From the NCBI RefSeq assembly GCF_023715445.1, contig NZ_JAMBOD010000008.1, forward strand, positions 62,001 to 126,000: DNA of 64,000 bases, read 5' to 3'. Shown here piece after piece: positions 16,932 through 25,481 of this stretch. The DNA comes from Fictibacillus nanhaiensis (GTDB lineage Bacteria; Bacillota; Bacilli; Bacillales; Fictibacillaceae). The notes beneath the pieces were generated by a model. The model saw nothing but the letters and a program-made list of their open reading frames with translations, did not search any database and was not told the origin of the DNA. Each line of letters opens with the position of its first letter. Positions within the stretch are counted from its first letter, which is position 1. Made by a program: the position numbers and the translations under genes.

Positions 16932-18131
16932 TTAGTTCACCCCTTCCATCTTTTTAACCATTTCAGCTGCGGCTTGTTCAATCGTTACTTCTTCTCCGTA
17001 ATACGTAATGCCAGCACCCTCAAATACGCGCTTGCCCTCTTCATCATTTACACCGGCCTCGCGGACAACAATAGGAAACTCATCCAAATTTACCCCTAAC
17101 TCTTGAACAGCTTTTACAATTCCTTTTGCCATTACATCGATCTGAGTATTGTTTGTAATGTTATGAGCTACAAACAGTCCTTTAACACCTTCTTTTGACA
17201 GGATTCCTTTTGTCAGACCATACACTTTTTCTTCTGAAGGATTTCCGCCGGTCTCCGTGTAGTTCGCAGGTTGTGCACCTAAAAAGGTCAGGGCATCAAA
17301 ACTGAGCAAACTGCCTCCTCCTCCTCCGCACATAAAACCAATGCTGCCTCCATCCATTTCTGTATATCTGGCTGTCCCTCTGTAATCCGCATCATTTACT
17401 CGAACCATCGCTTTTTCAAGTTCCGTTAATGGCCGCCATGAACGTTCACTTCCCGATTCCACTTGCCCGGAAAGCTCAGGCTGCCTAAACAGCGCAGAAT
17501 CATCAACACCCATAACAGAAGCCGCTGCCATTACTTGTTCACCACGTGTCAGTACTAACGGATTAATCTCCAATATGTAACAGTCGTATTTTAAAAAGAT
17601 GTCATAAAGTCCGCATAAAACGGAGGTGGCTTGAATGAGGGGTTTCCCTGTTACACCAAGTTTGCTCCAGATTTCTTTCGCCTGATAGGAATAGAGTTTG
17701 GAGAATGGTTCGACATGATAGATGACTACCTTTTCAGGAGCTTCCTTAACAAGATCTTCAACCTCTACTCCTCCTTCAGTTGTTGCGATGATAACCGGCA
17801 TCTGTTTTTGGGGATCAATCGTGATGGAAACATACCATTCTTCATCGATCTCAAGCTTTTCTTCTAAAAGGACACTCTTCACTTCATAATTTCTAACTGT
17901 CATTTTCAGCAGCTCATCTGTTTTTTCTTGAGCCTCTTGTACAGAGTCTGCAAACTTGATAGCTCCTGCCTTTCCTCTTTTCCCGACAGGAACCAATGCT
18001 TTTAACACGCACGGTTTCTCAAGATGTAACGCTTGAATTTCGTCACTTTTATGGATCACCCAATGATTTGGAGCTGGAATACCGTTTTCTTTTAATAATT
18101 TCTTACTCGCATTTTCCAACATTCTTCCCAT
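16932..18131 (-). CDS. Succinate-CoA ligase beta subunit-like protein (SucC family, divergent)
   Basis: A 399-residue ATP-grasp beta subunit. ATG 18131 was chosen because GGAGGG precedes it; an upstream TTG would lie in the operator at 18153-18168. The N-terminal ATP-grasp lobe (residues 1 to about 230) precedes a C-terminal CoA-ligase domain with CGGGGGSLLSFDAL and TETGGNP. The family motif usually read as NIFGGI is replaced by AHNITNN, unusual for true SucC. It is the first gene of a nine-gene operon running through SucD, MmgE/PrpD, SdhCAB, flavoprotein and fumarase. Malate, citramalate or another dicarboxylate is a plausible substrate. Confidence 0.87.
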   Translation of the reverse strand: MGRMLENASKKLLKENGIPAPNHWVIHKSDEIQALHLEKPCVLKALVPVGKRGKAGAIKFADSVQEAQEKTDELLKMTVRNYEVKSVLLEEKLEIDEEWYVSITIDPQKQMPVIIATTEGGVEVEDLVKEAPEKVVIYHVEPFSKLYSYQAKEIWSKLGVTGKPLIQATSVLCGLYDIFLKYDCYILEINPLVLTRGEQVMAAASVMGVDDSALFRQPELSGQVESGSERSWRPLTELEKAMVRVNDADYRGTARYTEMDGGSIGFMCGGGGGSLLSFDALTFLGAQPANYTETGGNPSEEKVYGLTKGILSKEGVKGLFVAHNITNNTQIDVMAKGIVKAVQELGVNLDEFPIVVREAGVNDEEGKRVFEGAGITYYGEEVTIEQAAAEMVKKMEGVN

Positions 18132-18152
18132 ATGAACTTTCCCTCCTATTGT

Positions 18153-18168
18153 GGATATTGGATCCAAT
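18153..18168. promoter_or_regulatory. GntR-type operator upstream of the SucC-SucD operon
   Basis: GGATATTGGATCCAAT contains the palindrome ATTGGATCCAAT. Its first 15 bases are identical to the site at 22704-22718 and it lies 22 bp before the SucC start. It is one of five related sites in the window. Confidence 0.65.
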
Positions 18169-18191
18169 TTATCTTAAAAAGAAACGCGCTA

Positions 18192-18854
18192 TTATCGCGC
18201 ATCAACTTTTAAGCTTTTTATTAATAGTTGTCCTGTACGTAAAATATGTTCCGCAACAAGGTCGCCCGCTTTCTGCTTATCTTTTTTCATGATAGCCTCT
18301 ACGATTTGGCGATGCTCTTTGTTCGATGTTTCCGTCTGCCCTTTTAACAGATGCGGAGTCTGCTGAGGAAATCCGCTCCATAATGTACTGATGAACGTGT
18401 TTAGTCTGTTCCAATTGCAACGCTTAATTAGGAGCTTGTGAAATTCAATGTTATACAAAACAAAGTCCTCAACATCTTCTGCAGCATCCATATTGTTCAC
18501 TAATTCATTTAATTGTTTAAGATCCGGTTCTGAAAAATGATCAATACTTTGATAGACGGCCATTTTTTCAAGCTCTGCTCTTAATGTGTAGATCTCCTCA
18601 ATATCATTGACTTGAATTGATTTTACGATCGCACCCTTATGCGGCTCTAGCTCGATAAGTCCCTCTGATTCCAGTTTTCGAAAAGCTTCTCTGATCGGCA
18701 TGCGGCTTACACCTAACGTATCAGCGAGTTCAGATTGTTTTAATCGTTCTCCTGGCTTAAAGTCGCCCCTGATAATCGCTTCTCTGATTACATTTGACAC
18801 TTTTAAATGAAGAGTATCTCTGTTCTCTATTCTTAAATCATACTTTGGCGGCAT
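18192..18854 (-). CDS. GntR family regulator, FCD ligand-binding domain (copy 2)
   Basis: A 220-residue repressor or activator. The winged helix occupies residues 12-75, with SELADTLGVSRMPIREAFRKLESEGL as the recognition region. The FCD domain follows (residues about 85-215) with the metal-ligand-like His residues of FadR-type sensors, for example EFHKLL and EHILRTG. It is clearly paralogous to the regulator at 22738. A related operator lies just upstream (18894-18908), suggesting autoregulation, and another lies between its stop and the SucC gene it precedes. The ligand is probably a carboxylate of the pathway. Confidence 0.92.
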   Translation of the reverse strand: MPPKYDLRIENRDTLHLKVSNVIREAIIRGDFKPGERLKQSELADTLGVSRMPIREAFRKLESEGLIELEPHKGAIVKSIQVNDIEEIYTLRAELEKMAVYQSIDHFSEPDLKQLNELVNNMDAAEDVEDFVLYNIEFHKLLIKRCNWNRLNTFISTLWSGFPQQTPHLLKGQTETSNKEHRQIVEAIMKKDKQKAGDLVAEHILRTGQLLIKSLKVDAR

Positions 18855-18893
18855 CCTTTTCTGTTACCTTTCTTTTTTTCTAATTTGTATTTA

Positions 18894-18908
18894 GGATACA
18901 GGATCCAA
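18894..18908. promoter_or_regulatory. GntR-type operator upstream of GntR copy 2
   Basis: GGATACAGGATCCAA differs from GGATATTGGATCCAA at two positions. It lies 40 bp before the regulator start and about 30 bp after the stop of the DASS carrier, fitting autoregulation. Confidence 0.55.
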
Positions 18909-18936
18909 AATGAAATGTCTATAATATTCAGACTTT

Positions 18937-20403
18937 TTATAGGAAACCTATCCACTTCCACCATGTTGCTGCTAGAAGAATAGTAAAAATACTCATGATG
19001 AGTGTAAGAATGACTCCGGGAATTAAAAATTCTTTTTGTTCGATTTCACCTGAGCTGTGGACAATGATATTAGGAGTTGCTTCAACTACAAGAATATAGC
19101 CATGTAAACAAGCTAATGAAGCGGTGATACAAATTAATGCCGGGTCCGCCCCCGCTTTGGCAGCAAGTCCGATAAAGATAGGGATAAGTGTAACGACTGC
19201 CGTTGATACATTGGCTACAGCCAGATGCAGGATGTGAGTAATAATCAATACGACAGCTACCGCTATTAACGGCGATGTCAGAAGCTCGATGATCCAACCG
19301 GCACTTAAACTTTCGCCGACAAGCATGGCGGCACCTGATTTATTAAAAGCATATCCAAGTGACAGGGTAACTCCCATCAAGAGAACCGTGTCAAAGTTGA
19401 TTTTCACCAGGTTATTCCATGTGGTGCAACCGATAACAGGAAGAGCCATCAAGATAACACCAATAAGTGCGGGTACACTCGGATGTAACCCATGAAAGGG
19501 CTCTGTTAACCACAAACTTACGATGGAAATCAGTATGACTAAGCATCTTTTTTCCTGGCTGTTCATCTTCCCTAAGTTCTCCAATTTTTTTCCCATCTCA
19601 GCTTTTAAGTGAGGAAATTCTTTTTCCTTTTCTGTTAATGGAAACTTCTTTATTAGCAGATACCAGGCAACAGGGATGAGTGCCAGCCACAGAGGAAAGG
19701 TATACAGAAACCACTGAAGATATGTGATTTTTATTCCAACAAACTCTTTTAATAATTCAACGGTTAAAATATTTCCGATGGCCGCGGTCATCACCGCAGT
19801 TCCGCTTATAGTACCCCCAAATGCAACACCTAAGAGGATCATTTTTTTAAGATTGCCATTCCCTCTTTCCCCTATCGTATCGAGCGACATGAGGGCTACT
19901 GGCAGAAGCAATGTCGTTCTTACCGCAGCGGCTGGAATAAAGAAGGATTGAATCTGCGGGATGATCATGATGCTTGCTAATAACCCTTTTGCGCTTCCTC
20001 CCCACTTTGCCAGAAAAATGTAGGCAACACGTCTGGCAAGTGGCGTATCATTCACCCCTTTTGCCAGCATCATGCCTCCTATTATTAAAAAGACAGCAGG
20101 GGATGAGAAGCCGCTGTATACTATTTCAGTTGAAACAACTTGAAAAACAAGCATTAAGACGAGAAGCAACAAGGCAGTTAAACCTAAAGGAATCGGTTCA
20201 AATGTCCAGTAAAAAACGCTAAGTACCAGAAAAGCCAGCATAATCTTTGCGGGTTCGGCGTATTCTGCCGGCAAAATTTGATAAACAATAGCTGTTAGAG
20301 TCACACCCAGAATTAAAACAAGTACTTTTTTAAAATGACTTTTCGTTACCGCAGATGAGCCCATTACAGGTTCTATTTTCACTTGAGGCTTTGGAGAACT
20401 CAT
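18937..20403 (-). CDS. DASS (SLC13) family sodium:dicarboxylate/anion symporter
   Basis: A 488-residue carrier with about 12 membrane segments after a short hydrophilic N-terminus. Family-like regions are AFGGTISGTAVMTAAIG near residue 195, ANVSTAVVTL near 405 and VEATPNIIVHSSG near 445. Such proteins import di- or tricarboxylates with sodium. It is the third gene of the CitE-like, MmgE/PrpD, carrier operon, whose first gene has the GntR operator upstream. The typical SNT substrate motifs are altered (SGT and NVST), so citrate or succinate specificity should not be assumed. Confidence 0.85.
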   Translation of the reverse strand: MSSPKPQVKIEPVMGSSAVTKSHFKKVLVLILGVTLTAIVYQILPAEYAEPAKIMLAFLVLSVFYWTFEPIPLGLTALLLLVLMLVFQVVSTEIVYSGFSSPAVFLIIGGMMLAKGVNDTPLARRVAYIFLAKWGGSAKGLLASIMIIPQIQSFFIPAAAVRTTLLLPVALMSLDTIGERGNGNLKKMILLGVAFGGTISGTAVMTAAIGNILTVELLKEFVGIKITYLQWFLYTFPLWLALIPVAWYLLIKKFPLTEKEKEFPHLKAEMGKKLENLGKMNSQEKRCLVILISIVSLWLTEPFHGLHPSVPALIGVILMALPVIGCTTWNNLVKINFDTVLLMGVTLSLGYAFNKSGAAMLVGESLSAGWIIELLTSPLIAVAVVLIITHILHLAVANVSTAVVTLIPIFIGLAAKAGADPALICITASLACLHGYILVVEATPNIIVHSSGEIEQKEFLIPGVILTLIMSIFTILLAATWWKWIGFL

Positions 20404-20452
20404 ACATACTCTCCTTTCAACTCATCAAAGAGAACACAACTTATATATGTTT

Positions 20453-21805
20453 TTATCTTTTATTCAACGACTTCACAGGCTGGCACAATTCAAAGAAAGG
20501 AGTTAGATCATCCAGTTCCTCTAACTTGTAGATTAGATCCACCAGTTCTTTTTTGGCATCAGAGCTGATTATGTCTCCCGTAACATCAAGGAATTTTTCG
20601 ATAAGCTGGTCATTCGTCATCGGTTTATCCGCACTTCCGATAGCATGTTCAACAAATTCAGTAAACTCTCTGCCGTCCTCTAATTTAATCGTTAATTCTA
20701 CTTGATCTTCTTTTATCTTGTCGTCCACTTCTAATGTAATCTTTTCACGTAAACTCTTTATTGTTTCATCATTTACACACTCATCCGTAAACTGATCGAC
20801 ACCAGCCTTTCCGTGCATAAATGCCGCGGCTACACAATGATAGACACTGAATTTTCCTTCTAGCCCAGTAGAAAGAACTTGCTTGCTGGTTAATTCTTTT
20901 ACGAGAGGGTGGCCTTTAATATGAATGGATTCAACTTGTCCGTGTTGGAATTCAAATCTTGACTGTATGGAAATTATCGCATCAATTGCTGGGTGTGTGA
21001 CGATTCCACTCGCAAATGGTTTATAGCTGTTCTTTTCTACTTCCCACTTTCCACCCCACTTTTCCGTTAGAATATCTATCTTATTTTCCTCTGAGAGAAC
21101 GTTTATGAATCCCCGTTCTGCTTCTAAGGATTGAAGAGAACTTGTGAATCCCTGCTCCGCCATTAATGCTGCCAGCAAACCGTTCATCGCCGCTTTTCCA
21201 GGATGAAATGGTTTAGTCATCGTTCCGAACATTTCTCTTAAACCTACAGGCTCAGTGGCAGCAATTCCGATAGCATAGGACGTTTTTTCGTGATCTAAGT
21301 CTAGTAATTTACTAACCGCTACAGCTGCTCCAATCCCACCGACACTTCCTGTAATGTGCCACCCTCTCCAATAGTGAGATGGGTAAACCGCTAATGCTAG
21401 TCGCGCTTCTACTTCACATCCGATCACAAAGGCTTCAAGTACCTCTTTACCGCTTTTCCCTTTGTTTTCAGCCAATGCTAGAAGAGCGGGAAATACAGGA
21501 GCTGAAGGATGCAGAACCGTTTCAAGAAGGGTGTCATCAAAATCGTATACATGTGAAGACATGCCATTTAACAGCGATGCAAAAAGCATGTCTGTTTTTT
21601 CTTTCCTGCCGAAAACAGTGACATGCGGCTGAGTTCCCATCTGTCTCGCAACAGCTAAAAGTTTGTCCATGGACTCATGATTGGCAGCGCCAATGGCGAC
21701 ACCAAGCCAATTTAATAGACTTCGCTTTGCTTCATAACGAGCATTCTCGCTTATATCTTCATACCGTGTTTCAATAATTTGAGTGACTAACGATTTTGTT
21801 ACCAT
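20453..21805 (-). CDS. MmgE/PrpD family protein (second copy)
   Basis: A 450-residue MmgE/PrpD-fold protein with the same landmarks as the first copy: HVYDFDDTL near residue 78, HITGSVGGIGAAVAV near 150 and KPFHPGKAAMNG near 195. The CRHTHP segment of copy 1 is here PFASGIVTHPAID, so active-site residues differ between the two. It overlaps the CitE-like gene by 7 bp. It may carry out a dehydration, epimerisation or decarboxylation step different from copy 1; which one cannot be told from sequence. Confidence 0.9.
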   Translation of the reverse strand: MVTKSLVTQIIETRYEDISENARYEAKRSLLNWLGVAIGAANHESMDKLLAVARQMGTQPHVTVFGRKEKTDMLFASLLNGMSSHVYDFDDTLLETVLHPSAPVFPALLALAENKGKSGKEVLEAFVIGCEVEARLALAVYPSHYWRGWHITGSVGGIGAAVAVSKLLDLDHEKTSYAIGIAATEPVGLREMFGTMTKPFHPGKAAMNGLLAALMAEQGFTSSLQSLEAERGFINVLSEENKIDILTEKWGGKWEVEKNSYKPFASGIVTHPAIDAIISIQSRFEFQHGQVESIHIKGHPLVKELTSKQVLSTGLEGKFSVYHCVAAAFMHGKAGVDQFTDECVNDETIKSLREKITLEVDDKIKEDQVELTIKLEDGREFTEFVEHAIGSADKPMTNDQLIEKFLDVTGDIISSDAKKELVDLIYKLEELDDLTPFFELCQPVKSLNKR

Positions 21806-22683
21806 ACTTTTTGTTCTCCTTCCCTATTCAGGAATTGCAATTGAGCTTTTGCTTTTTTATAAACGGGATAATCAACAAGCTTTCCTCCAACTGAAATAGA
21901 AGCGATATTTTGTTGTTCTGCTTCTTCAAATGCTTTTACGATTTCAAGTGCTGATTCGACTTCTTGCTGACTGGGTGTATAGGTGTCATGGATGATAGGA
22001 ATTTGTTTAGGGTGAATAGCTAGTTTTGCGGTGAATCCGAGAGCCCTTGCGCGTTCAGCCTCATTTTTCAACCCGGGTTCATTTTGAAGGTCAGGATAAA
22101 CGGCATCAACAGGGCTATCAACACCGGCAGCTTTTGAAGCATTAACAATCTGGGATCTAGCAAAAAGAAGCTCCGTACCATGAGGAGTTAATTCACAATT
22201 AACATCTAGTGAATAATCAATGGAACCAAAAACGAGACGGTTCACTAGATAATGGGAAGAGGCAATTTCATAGGCAAAGTGAACACCACGTGCCGTTTCG
22301 ATTAATGCCAGTACTTCAAATGAATCGGGTGTGCGGTTCACATTGTTTAAATAGTAAAGCACTGTTTGACATACTACCTGCATATTCCCTGCATTTTCTG
22401 CTTTCGGAACGATCACGCCTGAAACCCCTGCTGTGATGGCAGCTTCTAAATCTTCTTTCCAAAAAGGTGTTGTAATGTCATTGATTCTAATAAACACTGT
22501 TTTTTCTGTTTGTCTGCTAAGCAGATGGCTTTTGGCTCTCTCTCTAGCTGTTTCTTTTTCAGAGAGTGCTACAGCATCTTCAAAATCAACAATTACACTA
22601 TCGGCCTCGCTGTTTAGAGCCTTATCCATTATTTTTTTTGAAGCGGCGGGTACAAATAAATAGGATCGAAAATGATTACTCAT
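21799..22683 (-). CDS. HpcH/HpaI aldolase, CitE-like acyl-CoA lyase
   Basis: A 294-residue TIM-barrel protein of the CitE/malyl-CoA lyase/citramalyl-CoA lyase family. Visible motifs are RSYLFVPA at the start, DSVIVDFEDAV near residue 30, FIRIND near 68, LALIETARGV near 130 (metal-binding Glu), FGSIDYSLDV near 155 (metal-binding Asp) and KLAIHPKQI near 225. Such enzymes cleave 3-hydroxyacyl-CoA dicarboxylates to acetyl-CoA and a keto acid. ATG 22683 follows GGAGG. No CitD or CitF partner is present, so it is not part of a citrate lyase complex. It could act on the CoA ester made by the SucCD-like ligase. Confidence 0.88.
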   Translation of the reverse strand: MSNHFRSYLFVPAASKKIMDKALNSEADSVIVDFEDAVALSEKETARERAKSHLLSRQTEKTVFIRINDITTPFWKEDLEAAITAGVSGVIVPKAENAGNMQVVCQTVLYYLNNVNRTPDSFEVLALIETARGVHFAYEIASSHYLVNRLVFGSIDYSLDVNCELTPHGTELLFARSQIVNASKAAGVDSPVDAVYPDLQNEPGLKNEAERARALGFTAKLAIHPKQIPIIHDTYTPSQQEVESALEIVKAFEEAEQQNIASISVGGKLVDYPVYKKAKAQLQFLNREGEQKVW

Positions 22684-22703
22684 AAAAGAAACCTCCGTTT
22701 TAA

Positions 22704-22718
22704 GGATATTGGATCCAA
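22704..22718. promoter_or_regulatory. GntR-type operator upstream of the CitE-like operon
   Basis: GGATATTGGATCCAA is identical over 15 bp to the site before the SucC gene. It lies 21 bp before the CitE-like start, between it and the regulator gene. Confidence 0.65.
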
Positions 22719-22737
22719 CTTTAAACGAAGAACGGGC

Positions 22738-23382
22738 TTACTCAATTAATTGAGTAAGCTTTTCTCCCGCTCTCATGATATGAAGTTCAACAAGTTGACG
22801 TAATTTAACAGGATCTTTTTGATCAAGAGCTTCCAGCATCGCTTTATGTTCTTCATTCGACACCTGCATAGAATGAGGAATTAAGCTTGGAACATGGGCG
22901 GGGTACCCTTCAATAAATTGCTTATTGAGCATCTTCACTTTTTTCCAGCTGCATCCTTTTTGCAGCAAAGTATGAAACTCCTGATTATGATTAACGAATA
23001 GGTCGAGATTGTTATTACGGATATCTTGATCCATTTTTTCTACGAGATGCTGCAATTCTTCCCTGTCATTCGATGTAAGGAAATTCATTGATTTCTGAAC
23101 AGTCACCCCTTCAAGAAAGGACCGAAGATAATAGAGCTCTTCAATATCTTCTTTTGAAATCCCGATTACTTGCGCTCCTTTATGCGGAAGCATCTCAACT
23201 AACCCTTCTCTCTCGAGGCAACGCAATGCTTCTCGTATAGGCATTCGGCTAACACCCAATTTTGCCGCAAGTTCATCTTGAATGAGCCGTTCTCCAGGCT
23301 TAAATGTTTGAGTGAAGATGGCTTCTCTTATTGTTGCAGTTACTTTTTCCTGCAGTGTTGTAAAATCAATAGATTGTTTCAT
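22738..23382 (-). CDS. GntR family regulator, FCD ligand-binding domain (copy 1)
   Basis: A 214-residue regulator. ATG 23382 was chosen because AGAGGT is 6 bp upstream; an in-frame TTG further up has no site. The winged helix covers residues about 8-70, with DELAAKLGVSRMPIREAL, and the FCD domain follows with FVNHNQEFHTLL and ELHIMRAGEK. It is a paralogue of the regulator at 18192. It lies 39 bp behind dctM, so it is probably co-transcribed with the TRAP permease genes. It or its paralogue should bind the TTGGATCCAA sites. Confidence 0.92.
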   Translation of the reverse strand: MKQSIDFTTLQEKVTATIREAIFTQTFKPGERLIQDELAAKLGVSRMPIREALRCLEREGLVEMLPHKGAQVIGISKEDIEELYYLRSFLEGVTVQKSMNFLTSNDREELQHLVEKMDQDIRNNNLDLFVNHNQEFHTLLQKGCSWKKVKMLNKQFIEGYPAHVPSLIPHSMQVSNEEHKAMLEALDQKDPVKLRQLVELHIMRAGEKLTQLIE

Positions 23383-23421
23383 TTTTGTACCTCTCAAGTT
23401 TTGTGCTGATTTTGTAGTTTG

Positions 23422-24690
23422 TTATTTTGCTAGGTATAGGGAAAGCTGCGGGAAAATGACAACAAGGATTAGGGCTAAGATCATAAGTGCAAAGAATGGC
23501 ATAACACCCTTTACGACCGCGCCTACTTTTTCTCTAGATATACCGCTTACCACGAATAGATTCAGACCTACTGGCGGAGTAATCATTGCTAATTCCATGT
23601 TAATCGTCATGATGATCGCAAAATGAATGACGTTAATATCAAACATCACCAAAACAGGCAATAAGATCGGAAGTGTGATCAAGATAATGGCTACTGCTTC
23701 TAAGAACATACCCATGATAAAGAACATCACATTGACTCCGAGCATAAAGATCCACTTATTCGTCGTACTTTCCTCAATCCATTGTGCGAATGCTTGTGGA
23801 ACTTGTTCTGTCGTGAGGAACATACCGAAAATCATAGCAGCCGCAATGACGAGAAAAATCATGGATGTAATATTAATAGATTCCTTTAATACTTCTCTAA
23901 ATATCGGGAATGAAAGTTCTTTGTAAATAAATATAGATACGATCACGCCATATAGACAGGCAAGAAATGCTGCTTCTGTAGGTGTTACGATACCAGAATA
24001 AATTCCGCCAAGAATGATAACTGGAAGCAAGAATCCAGGAATCGCCTTGATTGTCTTTTTCACACGCTGTTCCATACTCTCTTTTGGCAATTTTCCATAT
24101 TTCTTAATTCTTGCGTGGATAATCGCAGAAACGAGGAGGATTCCACCTAGCATCAGTCCAGGAATTATTCCGGCCGCAAACAGTTTCCCTACCGATTCTT
24201 CCGCTACTGAAGCATAGATGATAAGCGGTATGGAAGGAGGAATTAAGATCCCAAGTGTCCCTGCGGCTGCTACTAGACCCATCGCATACTTTTTATCATA
24301 TCCTGCTTGTACCATTCCTGGAATCATGATGCTTCCAATTGCTGCAGCTGTTGCTGGACTTGATCCGGAAATCGCTGCAAATATCATACACGAAAGAATG
24401 GTAACAACCGCTAGCCCTCCAGAAATATGGCCTACCCATGATCTAAGTGATTCAATTAAGTACTTGGATATTCCGCCTTTTGACATGATGATACCCGCAA
24501 ATACGAATCCAGGAATCGCCATAAGCGTGGCAGAATTCAAAGAGTTAAACATTTTTTGAATAACTGTATAGAGGGTAAAATCGATCATGGAAAGAGCGAT
24601 CACACTCGATAAACCTAAAGAGATGGCAATGGGAACTCTGATTAAACAAAGAAAGGCAAATGCTAAAAATAAGATTAGTACCGGACTCAT
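23422..24690 (-). CDS. dctM: TRAP transporter large permease (DctM family)
   Basis: A 422-residue membrane protein with about 12 segments, the substrate-translocating subunit of a TRAP transporter. Family-typical regions are FVFAGIIMSKGGIS near residue 62, SGSSPATAAAIGSIMIPGM near 108 and GILIPPSIPLIIY near 150. The start overlaps the dctQ stop, as usual. With dctQ and the binding protein on the opposite strand (26964-27995) it completes a sodium-driven importer for a carboxylate. Confidence 0.95.
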   Translation of the reverse strand: MSPVLILFLAFAFLCLIRVPIAISLGLSSVIALSMIDFTLYTVIQKMFNSLNSATLMAIPGFVFAGIIMSKGGISKYLIESLRSWVGHISGGLAVVTILSCMIFAAISGSSPATAAAIGSIMIPGMVQAGYDKKYAMGLVAAAGTLGILIPPSIPLIIYASVAEESVGKLFAAGIIPGLMLGGILLVSAIIHARIKKYGKLPKESMEQRVKKTIKAIPGFLLPVIILGGIYSGIVTPTEAAFLACLYGVIVSIFIYKELSFPIFREVLKESINITSMIFLVIAAAMIFGMFLTTEQVPQAFAQWIEESTTNKWIFMLGVNVMFFIMGMFLEAVAIILITLPILLPVLVMFDINVIHFAIIMTINMELAMITPPVGLNLFVVSGISREKVGAVVKGVMPFFALMILALILVVIFPQLSLYLAK

Positions 24691-25253
24691 GCTCCTACCC
24701 CTTTCTTTTTGGTTTCAGATTCTAACTGATCATCAGTTTTGATTAATGTTTCATACATCACTTCTAGTTCACCTGTAATTTCACTTTTGTCTCCTCGAAT
24801 CGCTTTTGCTGCTTTAACGAAGAAATAAACGCCGAGCAGCCCCATTGCGATTGGTAAAATTAAATAGGTAATCCATAAGGGAATCCCAACATCAATCGTT
24901 TTAATACCTTGCTCTTTTGAAAGCGCTATCAATTCAAATGATGAAAAAGTTAAATAGAAGGAATAGATACCTCCTATTACATTACTTATTGCAGCCAAAA
25001 TTTTTTTGAAAGTGGTAGGAAGCATATCGAAAATTAATTCCACTTGAATATGTCTGTTATCTTTTAGTGCCATACCGAACCCGATAAAAATAGACCAAAC
25101 AAGTAAAAACTCAAAAATTTCCGTAATCCAAGCTTGTGGTGCATTTAATACATACCTTGTAAACACCCCATACAAACTTACCAGTACCCCTCCAATAAAC
25201 AGCGTCCCTGCTAGTATTTCTTCGATGCGATCAAGCCATTTAAAGAGTTTCAT
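24687..25253 (-). CDS. dctQ: TRAP transporter small permease (DctQ family)
   Basis: A 188-residue protein with four predicted membrane helices and the DctQ feature ITEIFEFLLVWSIFIGFGMALKDNRHIQVE. ATG 25253 was preferred over the in-frame TTG at 25262 because AAGGAG lies 9 bp upstream of it. It is the first gene of dctQ-dctM-gntR and has a GntR-type operator 22 bp ahead. Confidence 0.93.
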   Translation of the reverse strand: MKLFKWLDRIEEILAGTLFIGGVLVSLYGVFTRYVLNAPQAWITEIFEFLLVWSIFIGFGMALKDNRHIQVELIFDMLPTTFKKILAAISNVIGGIYSFYLTFSSFELIALSKEQGIKTIDVGIPLWITYLILPIAMGLLGVYFFVKAAKAIRGDKSEITGELEVMYETLIKTDDQLESETKKKGVGA

Positions 25254-25275
25254 TACATTCAACTCCTTTTTGATG

Positions 25276-25289
25276 GATTGTATCCAATC
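25276..25289. promoter_or_regulatory. GntR-type operator upstream of dctQM
   Basis: GATTGTATCCAATC is a near-palindrome whose 12-base core GATTGTATCCAA is repeated exactly at 25441-25452. It sits just before the dctQ ribosome binding site. Confidence 0.6.
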
Positions 25290-25373
25290 TTATTTTTATA
25301 CTTAATTTCCAATATACTAAATGTACTCAGAAAAGAAAACAGAAAATTTAAATTTTTATTAATTTTTTAAGTA

Positions 25374-25402
25374 TTCACAATAGTTTATAGTTTTGTTATA
25401 CT
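25374..25402 (+). promoter_or_regulatory. Sigma-A promoter for the DUF1185/dehydrogenase/dctP operon
   Basis: TTCACA, a 17-bp spacer and TATACT precede the operon by about 80 bp. The operator at 25441 would lie about 30 bp downstream of the start point, a position suited to repression. Confidence 0.6.
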
Positions 25403-25440
25403 CTCTTTAACAACAAAAGATTAGGACATCTATTTTTCTT

Positions 25441-25457
25441 GATTGTATCCAAGATCC
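25441..25457. promoter_or_regulatory. GntR-type operator upstream of the DUF1185/dctP operon
   Basis: GATTGTATCCAAGATCC shares the 12-base core GATTGTATCCAA with the dctQ site and the TATCCAA half with it. It lies between the promoter and the ribosome binding site. Confidence 0.6.
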
Positions 25458-25481
25458 AAAAATAGTGAAGGAGGTGAAAAG

